Shown piece by piece: positions 1 to 7,432 of a stretch of DNA of 64,000 bases. Under the pieces are notes generated by a model that did no database searches, was not told the DNA's origin, and worked only from the letters and a program-made list of their open reading frames with translations. Source of the DNA: DASXAI01 sp963728985. GTDB taxonomy: Bacteria > Actinomycetota > Acidimicrobiia > Acidimicrobiales > Ilumatobacteraceae. Numbering within the stretch: position 1 is the stretch's first letter; every line of letters begins with the position of its first letter. The translations under genes were made by a program, and so were the position numbers. The stretch covers positions 248,001 through 312,000 of the forward strand of contig CAVSME010000003.1 in NCBI GenBank assembly GCA_963728985.1. The letters are read 5' to 3'.

Positions 1-147
1 GAGATCGCCGACCGCATCGGGAGAAATCAAGCCCATGTATCTCGGCGTCTGCGCCGCATCTACGGCGAGCTTCACGAACGTCTGCGCGCCGAGGGCGCGC
101 AGCATCGTCCGAGCGAACTGAGTGGGCGCCGAGGAGGCGCCGCGTGA
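1..147 (+). CDS. RNA polymerase sigma factor, C-terminal end (partial)
   Basis: The window opens inside a frame that runs to a TGA at 145-147 and encodes 48 residues. They begin EIADRIGRNQAHVSRRLRRI, which reads as the recognition helix-turn-helix of sigma-70 region 4.2, most like the SigB/SigF stress-sigma group, where the equivalent helix often reads (S/N)QxxVSRxLxR. The tail after the helix (GELHERLRAEG and about 20 more residues) is an ordinary short extension. The 5' part lies outside the window, so promoter class and regulation cannot be judged. Identification rests on this one motif; another HTH protein ending in the same way is the alternative. Confidence 0.62.
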   Translation, partial: EIADRIGRNQAHVSRRLRRIYGELHERLRAEGAQHRPSELSGRRGGAA

Positions 148-252
148 ACCCGGGGAATGGCCGAGCGGCCGGCACTGCATGGCCGACGACAGCAACGGGT
201 AGCGGTTCGACGCCCCGGTCGCGGACGCGGCCATCCGAGGGAGGTCTGGACG

Positions 253-1308
253 ATGAGCCGGATGACGATGACGCCGCGCCGTTCGGTGTGCGTGGTGACC
301 GGAGCGTCGGCGGGAGTGGGCCGGGCCACGGCGATCGAGTTCGCCAAGTCCGGCTACGACGTCGGTCTGATCGCCCGGGGAGCCGACGGCTTGCGCGGCG
401 CGGTGAACGACGTGCTGTCCCACGGCGGGCGGGCGCTCGCCGTCCAGGCCGACGTCGCAGACTGGGGCGCGGTGCGGTCGGCAGCGCATGCGATCGAGGA
501 AGAGATCGGCGCCGTCGACGTCTGGGTCAACAACGCCATGACGACCGTCTTCGCCCCGGTCGAGGAGCTCGATCCGGCCGAGTTGCGCCGGGCCACGGAC
601 GTCACCTATTTCGGCCAGGTCCACGGGGCCATGGCGGCGCTGGAACTGATGCGACCTCGCGATCGTGGCGTGATCATCAGCGTCGGGTCCGCGCTGGCGT
701 TCCGGGCGATCCCCTTGCAAGCGCCCTATTGCGGATCGAAGTTCGCCGTGCGCGGGTTCATGGAGGCGCTGCGCACCGAGTTGCTCCACGACCACAGCAG
801 CATCCGGATCTCGACCGTCCACCTGCCGGCGATGAACACTCCGCAGTTCGGCTGGTGCCGGAGCCACCTCAGCAACCAGGCCAGCCCCGTGCCACCGATC
901 TACCAGCCCGAGACCGCGGCCCGGGCCATCGTGGCAGTGGCCCGCAACGGGCGGCGCCAGCGCATCGTGGGCCGGTGGAACTGGCTGATCATCCAAGGGA
1001 ACAAGCTGGCACCGGGCATCTTCGATCATTACGCCGCCTGCACCAGCTGGGACGCCCAGCAGGTGGCCGGCGACAAGGTCGACCGCCCGCTCGGGAATCT
1101 CGACGAACCGCTCGACGACGAGCCCGGCGCCGACCGGGGCGCCCATGGCCGCTTCGGGGACCGGGCCGGCGGTGTGCTCACTCCCCATTTCCTCAAGTCG
1201 GTACCGCAGACCGTCGCGTCAGTCGCTCGGGCAGCACGAGCTCGTAGTCGTGAGGTCCTCGAGACGGTGCAACGCAGCGCCGCACGTGGGCCCGATGGCA
1301 CGACCTAG
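253..1308 (+). CDS. SDR-family short-chain dehydrogenase/reductase
   Basis: Encodes 351 residues of a classical short-chain dehydrogenase. The nucleotide-binding TGASAGVG lies at about residues 16-23, the NNA motif follows in WVNNAMTT, and the catalytic tetrad is visible as S (ISVGS) with Y-x-x-x-K as YCGSK. These enzymes use NAD(P)(H) to interconvert alcohols and ketones; the substrate is not predictable. The ATG at 253 is preferred because GGGAGG precedes it and the Rossmann fold begins a few residues later; the frame is open further upstream. About 100 residues extend past the usual 250-residue core, as in some cytoplasmic SDRs of unknown role. Converges with the next gene, with 23 bases between stops. 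Confidence 0.9.
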   Translation: MSRMTMTPRRSVCVVTGASAGVGRATAIEFAKSGYDVGLIARGADGLRGAVNDVLSHGGRALAVQADVADWGAVRSAAHAIEEEIGAVDVWVNNAMTTVFAPVEELDPAELRRATDVTYFGQVHGAMAALELMRPRDRGVIISVGSALAFRAIPLQAPYCGSKFAVRGFMEALRTELLHDHSSIRISTVHLPAMNTPQFGWCRSHLSNQASPVPPIYQPETAARAIVAVARNGRRQRIVGRWNWLIIQGNKLAPGIFDHYAACTSWDAQQVAGDKVDRPLGNLDEPLDDEPGADRGAHGRFGDRAGGVLTPHFLKSVPQTVASVARAARARSREVLETVQRSAARGPDGTT

Positions 1309-1331
1309 TGGTCCGAAATGGTCCACTAGCA

Positions 1332-2429
1332 TCACTGGGTCCGGAACCGTTCCGCATCGGCGCCGCGCTTGGTCAGCCCGAGGCCGGGGCGCGATGGATC
1401 GGGGCGCAACCGACCGGCCACCGGGTCGAGCACCCCGTCGAAGAGCAACCGATCGACGCGTGCGTGGTCCACGAAGTACTCGAGGTGACGAAGGTTCGGC
1501 ACGGCGCACGCAGGATGGACGTGGATCGACTGGGCACAATGGCCTGACATGTCGAGACCACGGGCTGCCGCCACGGCGGCGATCCGCAGCCACTCAGTGA
1601 TGCCGGCACAGCGGCTGACATCGGCTTGCACCACATCGACCGCTCCAGCGCCGCACATCCGCTCGAAGTAGGCGAGATCCGACCCATACTCGCCAGCAGC
1701 GACATCCATCACGGTCATGGACCGCACCAGTCGCAGACCTTCCAGATCGTCGGACGAAACCGGTTCCTCGAACCAGCTGACCGCGCAATCCGCGAGCTCT
1801 CGCGCCATTCGCGCCGCCTGCTTGCGGGAGTAGGCGCCATTGGCGTCCACGTACAACTCGGGTTCGTCACCGAGCACCGTCCTGACGTGGGCGACGCGTG
1901 CCAGGTCCCGCCCTGGTTGCCCGCCCCAGTCCATCCCGATCTTCATCTTCACGCGGCCGATGGCGGCCTCGTGCGCCCAGCCGCCGAGCTGGTCGCACAG
2001 CTGCGTCTCCGAGTAGCTGGTGAACCCGCCGCTGCCGTAGACAGGCACGTCGTGGCGCACGGCGCCGAGGAGCGACATCAGCGGGAGACCGAGCACTTTC
2101 GCTTTGAGGTCCCACAAGCCCACGTCGACGGCGGCAATCGCCGCGGATGCGATGCCGGGACGTCCGAAGTTCCGGATGCGCCTCACCATCTCGCTCCACG
2201 TGCCGCCGACATCGAGCACGTCGGCGCCGACCACGGCATCGCGCAGTTCGCGGTCGATGAAGTCGGCGCACGCCCCGGTGTGGTATGTGAAGCCGAGACC
2301 CGTCTGGCCGCCGGCCGCCGGCTCGGCGACGACCACGGTCGTGGCCGACCACGCCAGCGTCCCGTCCGACTCCGGCTCGGGAGTCGGCACGGTGTAGACG
2401 GAGAGATCGAGGCGGTCGACCGGAGTCAT
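1332..2429 (-). CDS. Enolase-superfamily enzyme (mandelate racemase/muconate lactonizing type)
   Basis: A 365-residue protein of normal family length. The N-terminal capping domain is followed by a barrel with the K-x-K pair in KMKIG (K161, K163), and metal ligands D195 (VDANGAY), E221 (FEEPV) and E247 (GEYG). A histidine near residue 302 (GHCAQSIH) is placed like the second acid/base of mandelate-racemase-type dehydratases. The family abstracts a proton alpha to a carboxylate with Mg2+; likely outcomes are sugar-acid dehydration or racemisation, but the substrate is unknown. The start codon overlaps the stop of the upstream DUF2254 gene by four bases (ATGA), so the two are probably translated together. 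Confidence 0.88.
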   Translation of the reverse strand: MTPVDRLDLSVYTVPTPEPESDGTLAWSATTVVVAEPAAGGQTGLGFTYHTGACADFIDRELRDAVVGADVLDVGGTWSEMVRRIRNFGRPGIASAAIAAVDVGLWDLKAKVLGLPLMSLLGAVRHDVPVYGSGGFTSYSETQLCDQLGGWAHEAAIGRVKMKIGMDWGGQPGRDLARVAHVRTVLGDEPELYVDANGAYSRKQAARMARELADCAVSWFEEPVSSDDLEGLRLVRSMTVMDVAAGEYGSDLAYFERMCGAGAVDVVQADVSRCAGITEWLRIAAVAAARGLDMSGHCAQSIHVHPACAVPNLRHLEYFVDHARVDRLLFDGVLDPVAGRLRPDPSRPGLGLTKRGADAERFRTQ

Positions 2430-3871
2430 GCCGGGTGCCGACCCGTGAGTCCGAGCCTGGATCCGCCCTCAGGAACCATCCATCGCCTGCGCCCGACGCC
2501 GTCCATGCACATGCTCCTTCGTCCGCGATCATCCTTCACCGCAGCGCGCCGGTCTATGCAGAATCCGAACCGGTGGGCGTACGCGCTCCGCACCCGAGCC
2601 CGGTCAGCGGAAATGAGATCGGCGGCGTCGCAGCCCGCCACCACGAGCCGGGCCTGTTCCGCGATCGCGGCGCCGCGCTCCTCCAGCCCTCGGGCCCGCA
2701 CACCCTCGCTCAGCAGGTGGAGCGCCTCGAGGAGATAGACGCACACGGTGGGCTGGTCGGCGGCCGCCACACGAGTCTCCTCGAACGCCAGCTGCACCAG
2801 CTCGTAGTGGCTGTGTGCGTGTACGAGCAGCAACCGTTGTCCCCGCTCGCCCACCAGGCGCCTCGTCGGAGGGTCATGGACGAGCAGCTCGAGGAGGACG
2901 GCGGCGGCATGGAAGATGGCATCCTGTGCCGTCGTGGGGTCGTTCACGCCAGGCGACAACGCCTTGAGCGCCACATCGACCAGCTGACGCAGACCATACG
3001 ATGCGTCCTGCTGCATCGTACGCGTCGCACCGATGGAGATCGCGGAGCAGATGACCGACCGCACGTGCGGCAGTTCGGCTCCCGAGGGAGCCGGAAACAC
3101 TGCGCAGACCGGCGTGCCCTCGATGGCATACCGGCCCGGGTGCGTGTCGAGTCGCATTACACCACCGTCGGGAATGCAGGCCAGGATCGTCCCGAAGTCG
3201 ACCTGCTGCACCCATCCCGAACGGTCGAAGCGGACCACGGCGCTCGGCTCCGCCATGACGTCGAGGTTGGCAGCAGGGACGTGTCCGGGCTCGGCAGGAC
3301 TCCAGTCGCGGCGGACAAGGGCGACGGTCTCGACCCGAACGCTCTCGAGGATCTCGCTCACGTCCATGGAGTGGGCGCTGTGGTTGATGAACGCGACGAC
3401 GGCCAGGATGGTGCAGATACCGAGCACCACGCCCATCGCTACGGAGAGGTTCGGGATGATCGGGCTGCCAGCCGCGTCGAGCGCGGAGCGGACGGACCGC
3501 AACACGATCAGGCAGTAGGTGAATGTCCCCACTACCAGGCCCATGACCCGGCGGTTGAAGGGATCCCGGAACAGCGTGTGCACCACCCTCGGCGAGTACT
3601 GGCTCGACGCCTGCTGGATGGTGAGGAGGGAGACGGAGAAGGCGATGGCGGCGAAGGTGATCGTCGCACCGGCGACCGTGCTGAGCAGGACCCGCGCGCT
3701 CTGCACGGTGGACGTCAGCCCGAAGGGAAGCGTGGCGGTGGACGAACCAAGCCTGCGGTCGAGGGTGACGCCCGCAAGTCCGAGCCCGACGCCGAAGAGC
3801 ACGGCAACCATCGGTACGAAGAAGAGGCTCGCCCGGAGCCGCTCGGCCAGCGAGCTGAGACGCAGCGACAT
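2426..3871 (-). CDS. DUF2254 family predicted membrane protein
   Basis: A 481-residue protein with four hydrophobic segments in the first third (about residues 15-40, 60-85, 105-130 and 140-165), followed by a long soluble part. The pattern FAAIAFSVSLLTIQQASSQ followed by SPRVVHTLFRD is characteristic of DUF2254 proteins, which are widespread integral membrane proteins of unknown function. The ATG at 3871 has an AAGGATGACGG ribosome-site-like stretch ahead. It sits 59 bases after the PPC-domain gene and overlaps the enolase-superfamily gene by four bases, giving a likely three-gene minus-strand operon. Confidence 0.85.
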   Translation of the reverse strand: MSLRLSSLAERLRASLFFVPMVAVLFGVGLGLAGVTLDRRLGSSTATLPFGLTSTVQSARVLLSTVAGATITFAAIAFSVSLLTIQQASSQYSPRVVHTLFRDPFNRRVMGLVVGTFTYCLIVLRSVRSALDAAGSPIIPNLSVAMGVVLGICTILAVVAFINHSAHSMDVSEILESVRVETVALVRRDWSPAEPGHVPAANLDVMAEPSAVVRFDRSGWVQQVDFGTILACIPDGGVMRLDTHPGRYAIEGTPVCAVFPAPSGAELPHVRSVICSAISIGATRTMQQDASYGLRQLVDVALKALSPGVNDPTTAQDAIFHAAAVLLELLVHDPPTRRLVGERGQRLLLVHAHSHYELVQLAFEETRVAAADQPTVCVYLLEALHLLSEGVRARGLEERGAAIAEQARLVVAGCDAADLISADRARVRSAYAHRFGFCIDRRAAVKDDRGRRSMCMDGVGRRRWMVPEGGSRLGLTGRHPA

Positions 3872-3930
3872 CCGTCATCCTTCCGGAACTTCGGCCGCGG
3901 GGAACGTGCCGGTGGTGCGAGGCGCCGCTC

Positions 3931-4362
3931 TCAGGGTCGCAGGAGCGCAAGACCCGTCGCGGGATCGTGGCGACGCTCTAGATGCGCCGGTGACTGCACG
4001 ACCATGACCTCCAGCGTCGGTCGGACGATGCCTTCGAGGAGGTGGCCCGCAACGGCAGATCCGTCAGACCGCCCGAGCACGGCGTGCGCGTGGAGCTTCA
4101 CCTGGTCTCCTGACAGCGCGATGTCGCCAACGAGCGCCACGACCTCCGCCTGTTCGTCGACCGGGATGCGCCGGTAGTCCTTCGCGTCCCAATCGAACCA
4201 ACCGAGGACGGCCCGCTCGAAGCCGCCGATCGCCGTCAGCCGGGCCGCGCGCACATCGCGCTCCCGGGCCCACGCCTCGATGGCGGCAACCGCCTCCTCG
4301 CCGCGGTCGGGAACCAGTACCCAGGCGCGCTCGCCGGCTTCGGGCAAGCTTCGTTCGTCCAT
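3931..4362 (-). CDS. PPC domain (DUF296) protein
   Basis: A 143-residue single-domain protein of the plant/prokaryote conserved (PPC, DUF296) family. Recognisable parts are the RAARLTAIGGFERAVLGWFD strand-turn and KLHAHAVLGR, where the two histidines form the usual metal-binding HxH, followed by GHLLEGIV and the closing EVMVV strand. Bacterial PPC proteins form trimers; in plants the domain accompanies AT-hooks, but no AT-hook is seen here, so direct DNA binding is not supported. It is the first gene of a probable operon with the DUF2254 and enolase-superfamily genes. Its upstream region carries a strong inverted repeat (4388-4425). Confidence 0.82.
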   Translation of the reverse strand: MDERSLPEAGERAWVLVPDRGEEAVAAIEAWARERDVRAARLTAIGGFERAVLGWFDWDAKDYRRIPVDEQAEVVALVGDIALSGDQVKLHAHAVLGRSDGSAVAGHLLEGIVRPTLEVMVVQSPAHLERRHDPATGLALLRP

Positions 4363-4387
4363 GCACCGTCCTTACCCGCCATGCCGC

Positions 4388-4425
4388 CCGGTCAACGGTC
4401 GCGCCACGGCCGCGCCGTTGACCGG
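4388..4425. repeat. Strong inverted repeat between the PPC gene and the ArsR remnant
   Basis: The arm CCGGTCAACGG (4388-4398) is repeated exactly in reverse complement at 4415-4425. Inside it CGCG (4400-4403) pairs with CGCG (4411-4414) around a seven-base loop, with one bulged T. The stem lies upstream of both divergent reading frames. It could be an operator left from the ArsR locus, a cruciform, or a terminator; no T-run follows on either side. Confidence 0.55.
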
Positions 4426-4453
4426 CCGTACACCCGTGCGACCCTATGGATCT

Positions 4454-4624
4454 ATGGATGACGGACTCGATCACGTCTCCTATCCCAAGCTGCTCCGGAC
4501 GGCACGCCTGGTCGTGTTCCAGAAGCAGGGCCGGGCCGTCTACTACCGCCTGGCTGCGAACTTCGCCCACGATTTCGGCGATCACTGCTTGCGCCAGCTG
4601 CTCACGATCGAGGCAGAACCATGA
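4454..4624 (+). pseudogene. ArsR-family regulator remnant (C-terminal half only)
   Basis: A 56-codon frame whose text VSYPKLLRTARLVVFQKQGRAVYYRLA matches the end of an ArsR/SmtB winged helix (recognition helix, then the beta-wing ending in YYRLA, here read in two pieces). The N-terminal helices and any metal-binding cysteines are absent, and no in-frame upstream sequence resembles them, so the gene is 5'-truncated. Its stop overlaps the ATG of the following permease remnant (ATGA). ArsR genes commonly precede YraQ/DUF318 permease genes, which fits the decayed neighbour. A functional mini-protein is possible but unlikely. Confidence 0.5.
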
Positions 4625-5388
4625 GGCTGCTCGACGCCATCGGGCATGCCTTGGCGCTCTCCGGTGCGATGGCGTGGTCGATCCTGTGGGCGCTCATCTT
4701 GGTTTCACGCTGTCGGCCATCATCCAGGCCGTCGTGCGGCGCCAGACGATCACCCGGATGTTGGGTGACGAGCGCCCGAAGACGCTCGCCGCGGCCACGG
4801 GGTTCGGCGCTGCCAGCTCATCGTTCTCCTACGCCGCCGTCGCTCTGGCCCGCTCGTTGTTCCGCAAGGGTGCCAGCTTCACGGCGGCCATGGCGTTCGA
4901 GATCGCCAGCACCAATCTCGTGATCGAACTCGGAATCATCCTGGCCTTGTTGCTCGGCTGGCGGTTCACGTTGGCCGAGTTCATCGGCGGGCCGATCATG
5001 ATCGTGATGGTGGCCGTTCTCTTCCGTGTCTTCCTCCGCCAGCGCCTGGTCAAGGATGCGCTGCGCCAGGCCAACGAGGGGCGGGCCGGCTCCATGGAAG
5101 GTCACGCCGCCATGGACATGAGCATCGACGAGGATACGTCGCCATGGTGGCGGCCGGCTACATCATCGAGATCCTGTTCGGCATGGTCGGCCTCATCCCG
5201 ACCGAACGCGACGCCCAGGTGGTCGACGCCAGCATCAGCTGGAACTGCACCAGCTTCCTGAACATCGCCTTCTTGCTCCTGCGGCCGCTCTTGTCGTCCG
5301 CTTCGTGCGCACCAACGGTCTCCCGATGCTGCGCATGATGGGTGGCTCTCCTGACGCGGAAGCGGCCCACGAAGGCGCCTTGCCGTAG
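4621..5388 (+). pseudogene. YraQ/DUF318-type permease, broken by three frameshifts
   Basis: Permease text continues through three frames. It starts at 4621 (MRLLDAIGHAL...WSILWAL), moves to the second frame near 4700 (LSAIIQAVVRRQTITRMLG, then hydrophobic helices up to about 5140), shifts again for IIEILFGMVGLIPTERDAQV at 5144-5280, and ends in the first frame with VVRFVRTNGLPMLRMMG and a TAG at 5386-5388. That ending is the usual C-terminus of the DUF318 permease family, members of which export metalloids or other toxic compounds. Total content is about 250 residues against about 340 in the family, so internal sequence is probably also lost. Each shift equals one base, so sequencing error is an alternative cause. 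Confidence 0.68.
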
Positions 5389-5491
5389 GCAAGGGTCTGG
5401 CGGCGCCCGTGGTCTCCGCGCTGGATCGCCGTCACGGCGGCCAGTCGCGAGGCCCCGACGGCGAACACAGATCCAGGGCTGCGGCGCCGCA

Positions 5492-5773
5492 TCAGGTCGT
5501 TGATCTGAGCACGAGACCCCAGCCCGCCGTCGTCTCCTTGAGATCCAGCAACTGGTGGTCGAGGGTGCTCGCCAACTCGCCGGCGACGCACAGACCGATG
5601 GCATGGCTCTGACCCACCTGGTCGCCGGGTTCAGCTGCGGTCACGAACGTCAGGCGAATCTTGGTGCCGTCTCCCGCACTGACTCGCCTGACGCGGAGGA
5701 GATGGTCCGATTTACCTCTCTCCAGCTGTGTGCGGCGGACGAAGTGCGCGGCCGCCGACGTCAGTCTCAGCAT
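5492..5773 (-). CDS. HesB/IscA-like degenerate protein (paralogue 1 of 5)
   Basis: A 93-residue protein starting MLRLTSAAAHFVRRTQLE, with a central AEPGDQVGQS, then GLCVAGELASTLD and LLDL. This is the layout of the A-type Fe-S carrier fold: a leading helix, strands, and a 'GDxVxxxxG..hxhxxxxxxxLD' core. The three conserved cysteines of true IscA (one after the first strand, and the C-x-C near the end) are missing, so Fe-S transfer is not expected. Actinobacteria carry many such cysteine-less HesB-like proteins of unknown role. The ATG at 5773 is chosen for its AAGGAG six bases upstream. It is nearly identical in layout to the protein at 38528-38809. Confidence 0.72.
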   Translation of the reverse strand: MLRLTSAAAHFVRRTQLERGKSDHLLRVRRVSAGDGTKIRLTFVTAAEPGDQVGQSHAIGLCVAGELASTLDHQLLDLKETTAGWGLVLRSTT

Positions 5774-5895
5774 CAAAGCTCCTTCGCGAGGCAAGCTCGA
5801 AGAGTGGACCGGCGATTCCTGCCTGACGTCCTCGTGCTGGCCAGTCCGTGGACGAGGACCCGGCGCGGACCAGCACCCGATTGGACAAGATAAGT

Positions 5896-5963
5896 GGTCC
5901 CTTGGGCTGACCTCGGCTGAGGAACACCGAGGCCCACGCCCATGACCCACCCAAGAGGGGACC
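5896..5963 (-). terminator. Long hairpin after the STAS gene
   Basis: GGTCCCTTGGG (5896-5906) faces CCCAAGAGGGGACC (5950-5963), and an inner CCTCGG/CCGAGG pair strengthens the stem. On the minus strand it lies downstream of the STAS gene stop (6053) and ends in ACTTATCTTG, which has only scattered T residues. A terminator between the STAS and HesB-like genes is the simplest reading; a regulatory leader for the HesB-like gene is the alternative. Confidence 0.4.
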
Positions 5964-6052
5964 CATGCGCCGACCTCTACCACGTCACGCAACTACGTCT
6001 CTTCGCCGGCCCGATGCGTGCGGGGTCGACCTCCATCGGGAGGTGAAGTTCG

Positions 6053-6355
6053 TCACGCCACGTCCACGAACCGCATCAAACCGGCCCGAGCGAGCCGCTG
6101 TTCGACGACGCGCGAGCCGCGCACCAGGACACGAGCGCCGATGTGGCGGGCCTGGCGGAGCACCGCGACGAGCGCCCCCAAGCCGGCCTCGTCGAGCGCA
6201 TCAACGGCGACGAGATTGAGGGCCAGCACCGTCGCGTCGGCAGGGAGATCGCCCGATGCGGCACGCAGCGCGGCCGAGTTCGACGCGACGAGGGGTCCCG
6301 ATATCGTGATCGTCACCAGCCCGCTGCCTTCGCTTCTAGCCGACCGGAGCAGCAT
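6053..6355 (-). CDS. STAS-domain protein (anti-sigma factor antagonist type)
   Basis: A 100-residue protein made of a single STAS domain: TITISGPLVASNSAALRAA, then TVLALNLVAVDALDEAGLGALVAVLRQAR (given in two overlapping pieces of the same stretch), then ARVLVRGS. The position that in SpoIIAA/RsbV holds the phosphorylated serine (D-S-S/T-G) reads DALDEAGL, so the phospho-acceptor is replaced by acidic residues. The domain may still bind an RsbW-type kinase; one such ATPase lies at 48689-49660, though a link is only inference. The ATG at 6355 has GGAGG five bases ahead. It is followed at about 280 bases by the first HesB-like gene. Confidence 0.75.
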   Translation of the reverse strand: MLLRSARSEGSGLVTITISGPLVASNSAALRAASGDLPADATVLALNLVAVDALDEAGLGALVAVLRQARHIGARVLVRGSRVVEQRLARAGLMRFVDVA

Positions 6356-6534
6356 GTTTCCTCCCTCTGCGGCCGGTTCCGCCGCATGACCTGCCCGCCG
6401 TGGAGAATGTGCCCGTGACGTTGCACGAAATGTGCCATCCTGTTGCGGATCGGCGACAACTCCAGTGCGACAGGCCCGCACGGGAGTCGGGGTTCATCGA
6501 CGCTCGTTTCCTGCGACGACTCGACGTCCGCGCG

Positions 6535-6906
6535 TCAGCTGGACCGCATCACCAAACCTCGGCCGCCGCTGGACTGTTGGAAATCCAGGAGCTTGCCATC
6601 GAGGCTGGACGACACATCGCCGGCCACGCACAAGTGCACCCCGTTGCTCTCTCCCACTTCGTCGTCGGGTTCCGCGTTGGCGACGAGCGCCAAGAGCAGA
6701 TCGACGTCCGAGCTGCCACTGACGCGCCCGACCCGGAGGAGGTGGTCGGGCTTCCCGTCCACCTCCGTCAAACGCAAAACCCCGCATCCTCGCCGGTTTG
6801 CACGGCGCGGCCATGACCGGAACGAACCTGCTTCTTGCAACCGGCCGAGGAGATCAGATTGATGACGCCAGCTCTCGATAGTCGGCCCGATCAACGGGCT
6901 GGTCAC
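6535..6906 (-). CDS. HesB/IscA-like degenerate protein (paralogue 2, shortened)
   Basis: The C-terminal 75 residues match the other HesB-like proteins of the window: DHLLRVGRVSG, AEPDDEVGESNGVHLCVAGD, SSLDGKLLDF and a final LVMRSS. Compared with paralogues 1 and 4, the leading helix is missing: LRLT runs directly into EVDGKPDHLL. The only in-frame ATG is at 6906, inside the end of the upstream lipoprotein gene and giving an unrelated N-terminus; a TTG at 6777 would give a protein closer to the family. There is a G4 run at the point where one fewer G would join MRVLRLT to the frame, so a sequencing or mutational shift is possible. No cysteine triad is present. Confidence 0.5.
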   Translation of the reverse strand: MTSPLIGPTIESWRHQSDLLGRLQEAGSFRSWPRRANRRGCGVLRLTEVDGKPDHLLRVGRVSGSSDVDLLLALVANAEPDDEVGESNGVHLCVAGDVSSSLDGKLLDFQQSSGGRGLVMRSS

Positions 6907-7432
6907 TCAACGACCCGTCCGCACGCGGCACGGCGGTAGGTCGCCCGTCGAGCGTGAACGAGACCTCGCGAACCTCGGGTATGACGGTCAGGCTGTAGAC
7001 GAGCTGGGCGACGGCGAGAAGCTGATCACCGCGCGGAAGCTCACTGAAGTGACTCGAGAGGTCCACGGTAGCCAACGGATCGCTGACCATGACGGAGCGC
7101 ACAACGTCGGGTCCGCTGATCGCCGTGCGCAGCCCGGCCGCCGCCTCGGTGGCGTCCGGCCCTTGCGCAAGGGCGAGCACGAGCGATTCCGCTGTCGCCG
7201 GTACGGGCCGCTCAACCTGGACGAGATGTCCGGCGCGAAGCAGGTAGATGGTCGTGGTCGTCTGGGTCGGAGCGGGCGCCACCGTCGTGGTCGGAATGGA
7301 GTTCAGCCCGAACGGCACCTTGTCGGGTGCAATGCGTTCAGCGTCGCTCTGGCCCGGGACACCACAGCCCACCACGGTGGCCCCGACGAGGACCACAGCG
7401 AGCAACCTCCACCACCGCTCAATCCCCCGCAT
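6854..7432 (-). CDS. GerMN-domain lipoprotein (LpqB-like N-terminal part)
   Basis: A 192-residue secreted lipoprotein: a hydrophobic signal of about 22 residues ends in VVGC, a lipobox with the lipidated cysteine, followed by a Thr/Pro linker (TTTVAPAPTQTTTT). The rest is one GerMN domain (YLLRAGHLVQVERP, LVLALAQGPD, TVDLSSHFSELPRGDQLLAVAQLVYSLT written here as separate strands). It overlaps the kinase gene upstream by 14 bases. In Actinobacteria the order mtrA-mtrB-lpqB is conserved and LpqB modulates MtrB; here the lipoprotein keeps the GerMN domain but not LpqB's C-terminal beta-propeller. Functional equivalence is inferred from position. Confidence 0.8.
   Translation of the reverse strand: MRGIERWWRLLAVVLVGATVVGCGVPGQSDAERIAPDKVPFGLNSIPTTTVAPAPTQTTTTIYLLRAGHLVQVERPVPATAESLVLALAQGPDATEAAAGLRTAISGPDVVRSVMVSDPLATVDLSSHFSELPRGDQLLAVAQLVYSLTVIPEVREVSFTLDGRPTAVPRADGSLSDQPVDRADYRELASSI

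Noticed and set aside
2435..4177. Open frame of 580 codons opposite the DUF2254 gene
   Set aside because: Asp/Arg/His-rich antisense text without domains; the minus-strand gene has helices and a family motif.
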